Shown piece after piece: positions 8,067-17,859 of a DNA stretch of 64,000 nucleotides. Source of the DNA: Rossellomorea aquimaris (lineage in GTDB: Bacteria > Bacillota > Bacilli > Bacillales > Bacillaceae_B). Both the position numbers and the translations under genes were made by a program. The notes under the pieces are model-generated. The model was not told the origin of the DNA and ran no database searches. It saw only the letters and a program-made list of their open reading frames with translations. The stretch is taken from assembly GCF_000935355.1 (NCBI RefSeq), contig NZ_JXZC01000001.1, forward strand, positions 248,001 to 312,000. Reading direction: 5' to 3'. Position 1 is the first letter of the stretch. Each line of letters begins with the position of its first letter.

Positions 8067-9175
8067 ACATCTACACCCTTTTCTTTCTTACTAATGTATT
8101 TCAATTTAACCAGTATGAATAAGAGGCAGGGATAGACAAGGGAAAGAATAAAACTGGAGGTCCCGACTTTGTCTGTAATGACGTTCATCGTGAGACGATC
8201 CTGTACGCATAGGGATAATAGCCATAGCAGGATGGCGAAAAGGTAAATGGACTTTTTTTGAGAAACATTAAATACTCTTTTCATTCCTCTTGAAGCTGAC
8301 CAAAAATAGAGACAAATGTTTGGAAGGATGACCAGCATCCAGAAAGAGACTGCAATGAATTCAAATCGTTCCAAGTTTGGGATCCTCAATATCTTGAACA
8401 TGGACAGGACTGGCCAGATGGTCTTTAAAAGGGCATCTTCTGAGAAGAACCCGATACTGACAACGGTCACAATCGTAAAGAGAAAAGTGGAATATCCTGC
8501 ACCAATCAGGCCATATTTTAGTACTTTTTTCTTTTCCTTGATGTAAGGGTACACAAATAACACCAATTCAAATCCAATAAGGGTAAAGCTTGATTTATAT
8601 ATACCCATCATTATTTCTTTGGGGGAAGATGTTAAAACAGGCAGAAGATGATTGAAGTCCAGATATTTAATAGGGGTGTAGATCATAAATACTAACCAGA
8701 ATGCAAGGATGAGCCCCAAAAAAGCAATGCCGACCACAACCCGGATGCCCCCTAACACGCTATAAACCATTAAAAAAATCAGTAACCCCATCAAGAGCCA
8801 TGTAGGCATTTTAGGGAATATCCATGCCTGGACCATCTCGATATAGTTCATTAAAATCACGTAAGTGACACTGAGATAATATCCGATATATAGGACGTTA
8901 AATCCTTTGCTGATCCATTTTCCATAAATGTCCATATGGATGCCGTACAAATCGGTACTATCGTATGTTTCAAGCATTTTAACCATGAGAAATAGAACAA
9001 ACGAAACGAGAATTCCAGCTGAAAGGACAGAAATCCATGCGTCCCTGTTTGCCTCCATGTAAATGACCCTGGGCAGTCCTGCAATCCCGACTCCAGTTTG
9101 TGCCGTGTGTACGATAAACATTATCAAGAAGGCATTAAACATTAACCGTTCCTTTGGATTCACATTAATATTCAT
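8063..9175 (-). CDS. gerB: Spore germination receptor subunit B (GerAB/GerKB family permease)
   Basis: A 370-residue protein with about ten membrane helices, of the spore germination permease branch of the APC superfamily. It is the likely germinant-binding subunit of the receptor. The ATG at 9175 sits nine bases after AAAGG; the ATG at 9184 abuts the SD and is less likely. It lies between gerA (12-base gap) and gerC (4-base overlap) in the standard A-B-C order. Confidence 0.93.
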   Translation of the reverse strand: MNINVNPKERLMFNAFLIMFIVHTAQTGVGIAGLPRVIYMEANRDAWISVLSAGILVSFVLFLMVKMLETYDSTDLYGIHMDIYGKWISKGFNVLYIGYYLSVTYVILMNYIEMVQAWIFPKMPTWLLMGLLIFLMVYSVLGGIRVVVGIAFLGLILAFWLVFMIYTPIKYLDFNHLLPVLTSSPKEIMMGIYKSSFTLIGFELVLFVYPYIKEKKKVLKYGLIGAGYSTFLFTIVTVVSIGFFSEDALLKTIWPVLSMFKILRIPNLERFEFIAVSFWMLVILPNICLYFWSASRGMKRVFNVSQKKSIYLFAILLWLLSLCVQDRLTMNVITDKVGTSSFILSLVYPCLLFILVKLKYISKKEKGVDV

Positions 9176-9187
9176 ACATTTCATCCT

Positions 9188-10702
9188 TTACTCATCAACG
9201 TCTTTCTTCTCTTTTGCTTTCTTCTCAGGGATTCTTCCCTGATCTATGGGGTGGTTGGAAGTCGGACGTTGGACTAAATACTGATAAGGTAAGCGGAATA
9301 GACTGTATTTGAAGTCTGCAAACCTAAATGGGTAAATGGGTGATAGATAAGGCCTGCCCAATGTTGTCACTTTCAATAAGTGAATGAGAATAAAACAGAA
9401 GCAAAACATGATTCCCACACCCCCGTATAATCCCGCCATGATGATGATTGGAAAACGGATGATTCTGACGGCAGTTCCGATTGCATAGCTTGGAGCAGTG
9501 AAGGAGCCCAAGGCAGATATCGCGATGATGATAATCAAAATGTTACTGGTGAACCCGGCTTGAACTGACGCTTGACCGATGACGATACCACCTACGATCC
9601 CCATGGTTTGCCCAACCTTTGTTGGTAACCTTGCTCCCGCCTCTCTTAACAGCTCAATGATGAATTCCAATAAAATTGCCTCGAAAACGGGAGGGAATGG
9701 AACATTAGATCTCGACTGTCCCAGAGAAACAAGGAGAGCAGAGGGAATGACTTCATAATGAAACGTCAGGACCGCCACATAGGCAGGTGTCAAAAGGATG
9801 GAGAAAAAAATAGCTACAAAGCGGATTAGTCTTAGGAATGTCCCCATATTCCATCTCATATAAATGTCTTCTGTCGATTCAAAGAAATTCATAAACGTAG
9901 ATGGCCCGATGATCGCTGTAGGACTGCGATCGACAAGTAAACAGATCTTTCCATGCAGGAGTGAGATGGTACAGCGATCAGGCAGCTCAGTCGTGATAAA
10001 TTGTGGGAAGAATGTAATTGAATTATCTTCGATCATCTGAGCCAGCACAGTGGAATCCACTATACTATCGACTTCAATTTCCGTAATTCGCTGTCTGAAC
10101 GTATTTACATTCTCTTCTTCAGCAATGTCCTTTATGTATACCATTTGAACTTTTTTCTTCGTTCTTGAACCGATCATAAAGGTTTCGACGCAAAGTTTTG
10201 GATCGTTAATATTAGAACGGATTAAATTCAAATTCTTCGTGATGGATTCTGTGAATGAAATTTTGGGACCAAACACTAGGGATTCTGTTTCAGCTTTTTC
10301 TAAGGCACGTGTTCCTTTATCAGCTACATCTGCTAAAATACCGTGAGTATCACCTTGTTTAAAGATATAGGCCGTCCCGTTTACTAAATTATCTATTACA
10401 TCGTTCATTTGATTTGTCTGTGTAAGTTTCGCAATATTAATCGTATCTTGGATAATAAGATAATTTAGCTCTCCAGCAGTTTCTTCAAGGGGCCGGATAA
10501 TGCTATCCTGCAACGATGTTGTATCGATCAGGTCTTCAAAGTAAACCACTGCGAGTTTCTGTTCTCCGATAGTAATGATTCTAAATACTAAATCCTCACT
10601 ATGGCTAACCAGGCTGAGTACTTCTTTGTGAAACGTCTCTATATCAAAGCTATGGGCCGACCCGTTCTCAATATCCTTTTTTACTTCTCTACGTCTAAAC
10701 AC
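9188..10702 (-). CDS. gerA: Spore germination receptor subunit A (GerAA/GerKA family)
   Basis: A 504-residue protein: a hydrophilic N-terminal domain (about residues 1-290) followed by four or five membrane helices and a short cytoplasmic tail rich in Lys and Glu, the usual GerA layout. Motifs such as SNVPFPPVFEAILLEFIIE are diagnostic. It starts with GTG at 10702. It is the first gene of the gerA-gerB-gerC unit and divergent from a small yuzL-like sporulation gene. I searched the 150-base gap for a sigma-G promoter and found no convincing one. Confidence 0.93.
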   Translation of the reverse strand: MFRRREVKKDIENGSAHSFDIETFHKEVLSLVSHSEDLVFRIITIGEQKLAVVYFEDLIDTTSLQDSIIRPLEETAGELNYLIIQDTINIAKLTQTNQMNDVIDNLVNGTAYIFKQGDTHGILADVADKGTRALEKAETESLVFGPKISFTESITKNLNLIRSNINDPKLCVETFMIGSRTKKKVQMVYIKDIAEEENVNTFRQRITEIEVDSIVDSTVLAQMIEDNSITFFPQFITTELPDRCTISLLHGKICLLVDRSPTAIIGPSTFMNFFESTEDIYMRWNMGTFLRLIRFVAIFFSILLTPAYVAVLTFHYEVIPSALLVSLGQSRSNVPFPPVFEAILLEFIIELLREAGARLPTKVGQTMGIVGGIVIGQASVQAGFTSNILIIIIAISALGSFTAPSYAIGTAVRIIRFPIIIMAGLYGGVGIMFCFCFILIHLLKVTTLGRPYLSPIYPFRFADFKYSLFRLPYQYLVQRPTSNHPIDQGRIPEKKAKEKKDVDE

Positions 10703-10855
10703 AGAATCAACACCCTAAACCTTAATTTAAAGATTAGACTTCCCATGAAACCTATTCTTTATCACATAAAGTCCTTCATTCTAAGAAGTGAAAAAGGGAA
10801 AATATATACATAAACTGTAAAGGAATTGGGCAAGGTAGGAGTGGAGGTGAAGCAG

Positions 10856-10987
10856 ATGAGCAACAAGAAAAAAGATCCATCGAAAGCTGTTCTGGGTTCT
10901 TCTCAAGTAGAAGGACAAGGTACAACCAACCAGGAATTATCAGGTGGAGTAAAGGCTCCTTCTTCTAGAAGCAGAAAGAAAAAATGA
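10856..10987 (+). CDS. yuzL: YuzL-family small protein (43 residues)
   Basis: A very basic 43-residue protein that begins MSNKKKDPSKAVLGSSQVEG and ends in RSRKKK. A GGAGGTG SD lies just before the ATG at 10856. The DPSK...VEGQGTT core resembles the YuzL-like family, small proteins of spore formers that look like minor small acid-soluble proteins but have no proven function. It is divergent from the germination operon, which fits a sporulation role. The family assignment is from memory of the short motif. Confidence 0.65.
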   Translation: MSNKKKDPSKAVLGSSQVEGQGTTNQELSGGVKAPSSRSRKKK

Positions 10988-11075
10988 CGGAGGATATTCA
11001 TCCTTCCTTCAGTACATATGAGGCGATTGTTACCTATACTAAGGAGTTCATATATTAAATTGAAGTCAAGTATGG

Positions 11076-11225
11076 TATAATGGAAACAATCGTAGAAATT
11101 GTTCCGATTATACTGGCTACACCTAATTGACCACATACTATCTGCAGCATAAATTACCACAATCATTATTTTCCTGTTAGAAAGCATAGCAAGGAAATCC
11201 TACTTACCTTAAAGGAGGACGTTCA
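11076..11225 (+). promoter_or_regulatory. Probable -10 and long 5' leader of ydjO-like gene
   Basis: A perfect TATAAT at 11076-11081 has no clear -35. If it is used, the transcript has an untranslated leader of about 138 bases before the ydjO-like start. Long leaders are typical of cold-shock mRNAs, whose structure controls cold expression. No coding signal was seen inside the leader. Confidence 0.35.
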
Positions 11226-11441
11226 ATGGCTTTTGGTCGTAGAAATCAAGTTGAGGAAGAAATTAAAACAGAGGAAACAAAGATTTGGGCTTGTTCCGCT
11301 GAAGATTGTAAAGGCTGGATGAGAGATAACTTCAAAAGTGAAGATACGCCTAAGTGTCCGCTTTGTAAAGAAGATATGGTGACATCTACTAAGGTATTAC
11401 AAGTTGTAGACAATCCACATCCTACAATGAAATCTTCCTAA
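11226..11441 (+). CDS. ydjO: YdjO-family cold-inducible zinc-ribbon-like protein
   Basis: A 71-residue small protein with a four-cysteine motif: WACSAEDCKGW followed by CPLCKEDM, likely a zinc ribbon. It matches the YdjO-like family of Bacillus, described as cold-inducible with unknown function. The SD AAAGGAGG lies at 11212-11219. It is monocistronic, with a long leader upstream and a strong terminator downstream. Confidence 0.85.
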   Translation: MAFGRRNQVEEEIKTEETKIWACSAEDCKGWMRDNFKSEDTPKCPLCKEDMVTSTKVLQVVDNPHPTMKSS

Positions 11442-11449
11442 TGGGTCGT

Positions 11450-11480
11450 AAAGAACCAATCATTTGATTGGTTCTTTTTT
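11450..11480 (+). terminator. Intrinsic terminator
   Basis: A 12-bp stem (11450-11461 with 11466-11477) has an ATTT loop and a T-run. It ends the ydjO-like transcript. Confidence 0.92.
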
Positions 11481-11595
11481 CTTGACCTAGCTATACTAGC
11501 ATCATCCTCATGGTGTGATTTTAAAAAAAATATTAAACTCTTTTTTTACATTTGAATAGTATGTAATGTATTTATGTAATAAGGGAGGGAGCACC

Positions 11596-11727
11596 ATGTC
11601 TAACAAGAAAGAGAAGGAAGTCAAGAGTACTTCTACTGAGAATAAAGAAAACGTATGGGAAAGCTTTTGGAAGCTGTCAAAGCCTGTTGAAGTAAATAAA
11701 GAAGAAAAAACAGTTAAGTGGTTCTAA
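11596..11727 (+). CDS. Small charged protein of unknown family (43 residues)
   Basis: An open frame of 43 codons beginning MSNKKEKEVKSTSTENKENV and ending KTVKWF, with a strong AAGGGAGGGAG SD seven bases before the ATG at 11596. It is rich in Lys, Glu and Ser, with no membrane helix or cysteine. A 20-bp-arm-free but clear hairpin follows, so it looks like a self-contained transcription unit between ydjO and recQ. I do not recognise the family. Confidence 0.6.
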   Translation: MSNKKEKEVKSTSTENKENVWESFWKLSKPVEVNKEEKTVKWF

Positions 11728-11736
11728 GTTGATGGC

Positions 11737-11780
11737 AAGGTTGTACATGCGTGTATGAATACGACTGTACAGCCTTTTGT
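11737..11780 (+). terminator. Hairpin downstream of the 43-residue gene
   Basis: An 11-bp stem with one G-U pair (11737-11747 with 11766-11776) has an 18-base loop and is followed by TTTTGTTT. It is probably a weak intrinsic terminator before recQ. Confidence 0.5.
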
Positions 11781-11866
11781 TTGAAAAATCAGAGCTTCCT
11801 ATTGGCACATTCCTCGTTCTGGAATACAATAAAGGAATACGAATGATTTTCTTGGAGGGGAAAAAT

Positions 11867-13996
11867 GTGATCGTAGAAGCAAAACAAGTATTAAAACAAT
11901 ACTTTGGATATGACGAATTTAGAGATGGACAAGCAAAGATTATCCAATACATACTTGATGGAAAAAATACTGTAGGAATTATGCCGACGGGAGGGGGGAA
12001 ATCGCTCTGTTACCAAATTCCCGCATTAATGTTTGATGGAGTAACATTGGTTATCTCTCCACTCATATCTTTAATGAAAGATCAGGTGGATTCGTTAATT
12101 CATCAGGGAATTCAAGCAACCTACATTAATAGTACGCTATCGAATAGTGAAGTAGAGACAAGAATGGAAGAGATTTCTTTAGGTGAATACAAGCTTGTTT
12201 ACATTGCTCCTGAAAGATTAGAATCATTTGGGTTTATTCGTTTCCTCAATTCATTACCAATCCCCCTTGTAGCTGTTGACGAGGCGCATTGTTTATCTCA
12301 ATGGGGTCATGATTTCAGACCAAGCTATTTAGGTATTTATAAAGCAGTTAAACAACTACAATCAAATCCCGCCATCCTTGCACTGACCGCGACTGCAACT
12401 CCACAGGTACAAACCGATATCCTTCATCATTTACATATTCCAGACCAATATAAAGTATTAACTGGTTTTCAACGGACGAATTTGTTCTTCCAAGTTGTAA
12501 AAGGTGAAGATCGAAAGCGTTGGGTGGAAAGGTATGTACAAAAGAATCATCAGCATTCCGGCATCATTTACTGTGCCACACGGAAGGAAGTTGAAAACCT
12601 TTATATATATCTTGAGAAAAAGGGAGTTTCTGTCGGGAAATATCATGGCGGGCTGTCTGACATTATCAGGCAGGAACAGCAGGAAGCCTTCCTCAATGAT
12701 TCCATTACTATCATGATTGCGACCAATGCATTTGGAATGGGGATAAATAAATCAAATGTCCGCTTTGTGATCCATTATCAAATTCCGAAGAATATGGAAG
12801 GATACTATCAAGAGGCTGGCAGGGCAGGTCGTGATGGAGTGAACAGCGAATGTGTCCTGTTATTTTCACCTCAGGATATCCAGACACAGCGGTATATCAT
12901 TGACCAGAATATCGTAAATCAGGAATTACATGATAATGAGATGCAGAAATTGCGTGATATGGTTGACTTTGTCCATACAGAAGCATGCCTGCAGAACTAC
13001 ATTTTAGCGTATTTTGGTGAACATGTAGAGGAAGCATGCGGTCACTGCAGCAATTGCCTGGATGATAGGGAGTCCGAGGATGTAACGAGAGAAGCACAAA
13101 TGGTATTATCCTGTATGATGCGAATGAATGAAAGATTCGGTACCTCACTCATCAGCGGTGTACTGACGGGGTCAAAGAATAAAAAGATCCTGGAGTGGGG
13201 ATTTGACCGTCTTTCCACATATGGACTAATGAAAGAGCAATCTCAGAAGGATGTCGGCCTGTTCATCGATTATTTGATTTCAGAGGGAGTCATACAAGTA
13301 GAGGGTGGCAGCTTTCCTATCCTGAAAGTTTCATCAAAAGGCAAAGAGGTGTTAATGGGAGAAAGAAGCGTTACGAGAAAAGTACAGCCTACTGTTTCTT
13401 CCATCGCTCCTAAAGAAGATGGCTTGTTCCAAACCTTGCGGATACTCCGTAAATCGATTGCAGATTCAGAAGGAGTCCCACCTTTCGTTATTTTCTCAGA
13501 TAAGTCGCTTCAGGACATGTGTGTGAAGATGCCGAAAACATCAGAAGAATTCCTGCAGGTTAGCGGAGTAGGTGAAAACAAGCTGAGTCGGTATGGAGAA
13601 ATATTCATAAACGGAATTTCCGTTTTTTTACGGGAGAATCCTGAACATCAAGTTCATGTCGCCAAGCCTTCGCGATCACGGAAGAAAAGTCAGTCTGAAA
13701 CAGCTTCCCATTTAATCAGTTATGAGTTGTTCAAAGATAATATGGATATAAAAAAAATTGCGAAAGAGCGGGGAATGAGCACGGCAACGATTGAAAATCA
13801 CATTATCCGTTCCTATCAGGAAGGCATCACGCATGACTGGAATATCCTTTTTACAGAAGAAGAAGAAGAACTTATTGAAGATGCAGTCTCGAAAGTAGGG
13901 GCCGGCCTCTTAAAGCCCATTAAAGAGGAATTACCTAAAAAAATAAGCTATTTTCAGATTAAAGGATACTTGGTCAAACACGGACATCATCAGTGA
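11867..13996 (+). CDS. recQ: ATP-dependent DNA helicase RecQ
   Basis: A 709-residue RecQ helicase. GTG at 11867 is chosen because GGAGGGG ends six bases before it; extending to 11777 has no SD. Domains in order: superfamily-2 helicase core with Walker [10 protein letters not shown] (about residue 47) and DEAH box [11 protein letters not shown]; RecQ C-terminal zinc-binding region with CGHCSNC; winged helix; HRDC-like region (about 520-600); and a C-terminal helix-turn-helix domain (about 625-700, [13 protein letters not shown]). It unwinds 3'-5' at forks and recombination intermediates. It is longer than minimal RecQ (about 600) because of the extra C-terminal domain, as in other Bacillus homologues. 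Confidence 0.95.
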   Translation: MIVEAKQVLKQYFGYDEFRDGQAKIIQYILDGKNTVGIMPTGGGKSLCYQIPALMFDGVTLVISPLISLMKDQVDSLIHQGIQATYINSTLSNSEVETRMEEISLGEYKLVYIAPERLESFGFIRFLNSLPIPLVAVDEAHCLSQWGHDFRPSYLGIYKAVKQLQSNPAILALTATATPQVQTDILHHLHIPDQYKVLTGFQRTNLFFQVVKGEDRKRWVERYVQKNHQHSGIIYCATRKEVENLYIYLEKKGVSVGKYHGGLSDIIRQEQQEAFLNDSITIMIATNAFGMGINKSNVRFVIHYQIPKNMEGYYQEAGRAGRDGVNSECVLLFSPQDIQTQRYIIDQNIVNQELHDNEMQKLRDMVDFVHTEACLQNYILAYFGEHVEEACGHCSNCLDDRESEDVTREAQMVLSCMMRMNERFGTSLISGVLTGSKNKKILEWGFDRLSTYGLMKEQSQKDVGLFIDYLISEGVIQVEGGSFPILKVSSKGKEVLMGERSVTRKVQPTVSSIAPKEDGLFQTLRILRKSIADSEGVPPFVIFSDKSLQDMCVKMPKTSEEFLQVSGVGENKLSRYGEIFINGISVFLRENPEHQVHVAKPSRSRKKSQSETASHLISYELFKDNMDIKKIAKERGMSTATIENHIIRSYQEGITHDWNILFTEEEEELIEDAVSKVGAGLLKPIKEELPKKISYFQIKGYLVKHGHHQ

Positions 13997-14014
13997 TGGG
14001 AATAGTGACTGAAT

Positions 14015-14052
14015 AAAAAAAAGCAGGTGCCGTCTGGCTACCTGCTTTTTTA
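14015..14052. terminator. Bidirectional intrinsic terminator
   Basis: A strong stem (AGCAGGT paired with ACCTGCT, flanked by A- and T-runs) lies between convergent recQ and the ABC-F gene. Confidence 0.9.
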
Positions 14053-14059
14053 TTGTATA

Positions 14060-15682
<1,623 letters not shown>

Positions 15683-15858
15683 TCAATCTAAAAGATTATA
15701 ACACGCGAGTACGTTAAAAAGATAGAGTATTGGGAGGAACAGTTATAAATTAACCGGCTATTTACATAAGGGTATGAAGGACTTGGAATGGAGAGAAGGA
15801 AGTTGAGGTTGTGGTGGGTGGTAGCACTTTTTATTGAGAGAGTTATTCTGTATGGGAG

Positions 15859-16000
15859 GATTTTTGGCTCATTCGAGGGAAACGTCCGTTTCCCTCGCCT
15901 TTCAGCAAAGCTGAAAGGTCGCCAAGTGATAAAGATGCCCTGGCAAAAATGCATTTTTGCCAGGGCATCTTTATCACTTGGCGGAAATGAGCCAAAAATC
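15859..16000. repeat. 142-bp cloverleaf inverted-repeat element
   Basis: Four nested or adjacent perfect inverted repeats fill the element with almost no unpaired base. The outer stem is 15859-15873 with 15986-16000 (15 of 15 bp). Inside it lie hairpin 1 (15874-15884 with 15887-15897, 11 bp), hairpin 2 (15898-15906 with 15910-15918, 9 bp, AAA loop) and hairpin 3 (15920-15983, a 64-base perfect palindrome, 32 bp per arm). It lies in a 437-base gap between ykpA and a DUF1232 gene, and a frame crossing it is not credible as coding. No transposase is nearby. It could be a MITE-like repeat, a cruciform-forming protein site, or an RNA. Confidence 0.9.
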
Positions 16001-16098
16001 GATGCTATATATTAGCAGACTCTTCTGAAATGCTGAAACCTTTCCATTGTTTGTTGTGCTATGATAACTTAATAAAAAAAGATAGGTGATGAGAGCGA

Positions 16099-16377
16099 AT
16101 GATGAGGTTTGTGAAGCGGGTGAGGTTTCTTTTTAATGTTCGCAGGTCGGTTCCTTTTTTGGTTGATTTTTTTCGGTCTAAAGAGGTTTCGCTATTTAAG
16201 AAGGTCTTGTCAGTTGGGCTTGTGGCGGGGTATTTCTGGCTGCCGTTTGATTTGATTCCCGATGTTTTTATATTGTTTGGGATTGTTGATGATTTGGCAG
16301 TGTTTACGTTTGTACTTCAGCTTATGGTGAAGATGGCTCCTGAAGAGTTACAGCATCGATACGAGTTAAAGAAATGA
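16099..16377 (+). CDS. DUF1232 (YkvA-like) small membrane protein
   Basis: A 92-residue protein with the DUF1232 signature: VLSVGLVAGYFWLPFDLIPD followed by GIVDDLAVFTFVLQLM. Two hydrophobic segments suggest a small membrane protein. Function is unknown; DUF1232 proteins are common in bacteria as single genes. Start may be 16099 or the adjacent ATG at 16102. The gene lies immediately downstream of the cloverleaf element. Confidence 0.85.
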   Translation: MMRFVKRVRFLFNVRRSVPFLVDFFRSKEVSLFKKVLSVGLVAGYFWLPFDLIPDVFILFGIVDDLAVFTFVLQLMVKMAPEELQHRYELKK

Positions 16378-16444
16378 CGCAGAGCATCACTATGGATGGG
16401 CTTCTATCATAGTCTGTAAAAGGCAATGCTTTAGGAGGAGATGT

Positions 16445-16888
16445 ATGATGTACAATCAATATCCATATTACTTTGAAAATCATGACGACCGTCAAATCGA
16501 TCGACAGTTGAGAAGGGATATACAAAAAGCCATTAATGATGAGTTCAAAGCTATTTCTTACTATACACAGCTGGCTGAGCTTGCTCCGAATGATACAGCC
16601 AAACAAGCGATCCTGGGAATAAGACAAGATGAGATCCGTCATTTTAATGGATTTACACAATCGTATTTACAACTGACCGGTCGCTACCCTTCCATTAATT
16701 TAGTCAATCCAAGAGACCTTCCCTCGAATTACCGGCAAGGAATAAGAGAAAGCATTAAAGATGAAAGTGATACGGTATCCTTTTATTTATCCATTTCAAA
16801 CCGCCTTACCGAGCCAAGAGCCAAACGCAGATTCATGAGGGCTGCATATGATGAACAGCGTCATGCAGAAATACTAAGGAACCTATAA
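16445..16888 (+). CDS. Ferritin-like/rubrerythrin-type di-iron protein
   Basis: A 147-residue four-helix protein with paired iron-binding motifs: an Glu in INDEFKAISYY, DEIRHF, then Glu in IKDESDTVSFY and DEQRHAEIL, the ExxRH spacing of ferritin-like di-iron sites. The Tyr- and Asn-rich N-terminus (MYNQYPYYFEN) is often seen in the spore-associated ferritin-like proteins of Bacillus. The strong AGGAGGAG SD fits the second ATG (16448) best. It may handle iron or peroxide; this is inference from the family. It ends at a strong terminator. Confidence 0.82.
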   Translation: MMYNQYPYYFENHDDRQIDRQLRRDIQKAINDEFKAISYYTQLAELAPNDTAKQAILGIRQDEIRHFNGFTQSYLQLTGRYPSINLVNPRDLPSNYRQGIRESIKDESDTVSFYLSISNRLTEPRAKRRFMRAAYDEQRHAEILRNL

Positions 16889-16896
16889 ATGATAAG

Positions 16897-16937
16897 AACC
16901 GAAAGTAGCCAAAAAATGGGCAGCTGCTTTCGGTTTT
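16897..16937 (+). terminator. Intrinsic terminator
   Basis: A 12-bp imperfect stem (AACCGAAAG...CTTTCGGTT) is followed by TTTTTTC after the ferritin-like gene. Confidence 0.88.
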
Positions 16938-17011
16938 TTCTTTTGATTTTTACTGCTGTATCCATTACACTATAATTACAACAATTCCAATAAGGAAGGT
17001 ATGGATTAAAA

Positions 17012-17434
17012 GTGGATACATTCAATTCAATACCAAAACCGCTCGTTCAATTAAATCAATGGTTTATCGTTACATCTGTTGCCTTTTCATGGGTATTTCA
17101 AATGGATTTCTTCTTAGTACTTCCATTCCTGGTGGGATTGACGTCTGTACTATTCAAGTTCAATCCTGTCATAAAAACAGGGAGGCATTTCTTAAAGAAA
17201 GAATTGTCATCCTATCCAGCTGAAGACGCTGATCAACAGCAATTCAATAATATCATTGCCGTGAGCTGTCTAGGAGCAGCTATCATTAGTACTCTAGCTG
17301 GATGGAGTACAGGCTTTTATATTTTCTCAGGAATGGTATTCTTGGCAGCATCAATTGCTCTTGCAGGATTCTGTATCGGTTGCTTTATCCGTTTTCAATG
17401 GAAAAGGTTCCAATATAAACGGTCTATGCAATAG
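17012..17434 (+). CDS. DUF4395 membrane protein
   Basis: A 140-residue protein with four hydrophobic helices, matching the DUF4395 pattern: an N-terminal NQWFIVTSVAFSWV helix, a central PVIKTGRHFLKKEL cytoplasmic loop, and a C-terminal FCIGCFIRFQWKR with paired Cys. Function is unknown. Start is GTG at 17012, with an AAGGAAGG SD 13 bases upstream, which is long; the start is therefore less certain. Confidence 0.78.
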   Translation: MDTFNSIPKPLVQLNQWFIVTSVAFSWVFQMDFFLVLPFLVGLTSVLFKFNPVIKTGRHFLKKELSSYPAEDADQQQFNNIIAVSCLGAAIISTLAGWSTGFYIFSGMVFLAASIALAGFCIGCFIRFQWKRFQYKRSMQ

Positions 17435-17438
17435 CCTA

Positions 17439-17467
17439 TTGACAATGGATCCCATACATCGTAAACT
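17439..17467 (+). promoter_or_regulatory. Sigma-A promoter of a structured small RNA
   Basis: Perfect TTGACA (17439-17444), a 17-base spacer and TAACT-type -10 TAAACT (17462-17467) begin directly after the DUF4395 stop codon. The expected transcript start is near 17474. Confidence 0.65.
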
Positions 17468-17473
17468 AATCAT

Positions 17474-17692
17474 GAATTTAAATACTGTATATTAAGGGAG
17501 TATGTTATATGTTAGGTGTCGTTCTTAACTAACCGTGAAATGAATACGGACATTTTGTAGGCAGTGGCCTTTAAATTAGGCTATTGATCAATGCTTATTT
17601 AGTTGTGCCTTCAAAGTGTAGTTAAGAACAATGGTCATAGCATACTCAAACCTTTATTAGGAGAGCTGTGTCTTTGTGCACAGCTCTTTTTG
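17474..17692 (+). ncRNA. Candidate structured small RNA, about 200-220 nt, family not identified
   Basis: The unit has its own sigma-A promoter and intrinsic terminator and no convincing coding frame. A closing stem near 17497-17506 pairs with GCATACTC near 17639-17647. A second perfect 11-bp stem pairs GTTCTTAACTA with TAGTTAAGAAC. Inside are a small hairpin (CCGT/ACGG) and a further arm closed by AGGCA/TGCCT. Size, closing stem and open centre recall 6S RNA, but the interior is more branched and I could not match known 6S product-RNA sequences. It might also be an unnamed trans-acting RNA or a leader for the MutS2-like gene downstream. Confidence 0.55.
17662..17692 (+). terminator. Intrinsic terminator of the small RNA
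   Basis: A 9-bp perfect stem (17662-17670 with 17679-17687) has an 8-base loop, followed by a T-run. Confidence 0.9.
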
Positions 17693-17803
17693 TGCACAAT
17701 GCGGGAAATCAATGTAGTCGTTTCTAACTTCGAGTTTTGAACGATACACGTTTTGCCAAAGCACAAGCTACTATTACGGGGTAATTAGTATACGAGTGAA
17801 GGA

Positions 17804-17840
17804 AGACCACAATGGACATTGTTCGTTGTGGTCTATTTTT
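17804..17840 (+). terminator. Terminator/attenuator hairpin just before the MutS2-like gene
   Basis: A perfect 9-bp stem (17804-17812 with 17826-17834) is followed by ATTTTTG, with the gene's SD beginning only seven bases later. A full terminator so close to a start codon suggests that transcription into the gene is attenuated, or that it ends a second short RNA. No T-box, riboswitch or leader-peptide signature was recognised in 17693-17803. Confidence 0.65.
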
Positions 17841-17859
17841 GTATATGGAGGAGAAAACA

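Noticed and set aside
10703-10855. Sigma-G promoters between the ger operon and the yuzL-like gene
   Set aside because: Several A/T-rich near matches exist, but none has both boxes at proper spacing.
15788-16015. Open frame of 75 codons across the cloverleaf element
   Set aside because: It exists only because the palindromes lack stops; it has no SD and its sequence is dictated by inverted repeats.
17474-17692. Firm assignment of the small RNA as 6S RNA
   Set aside because: Size and closing stem fit, but the interior is branched and no recognised product-RNA template was found.
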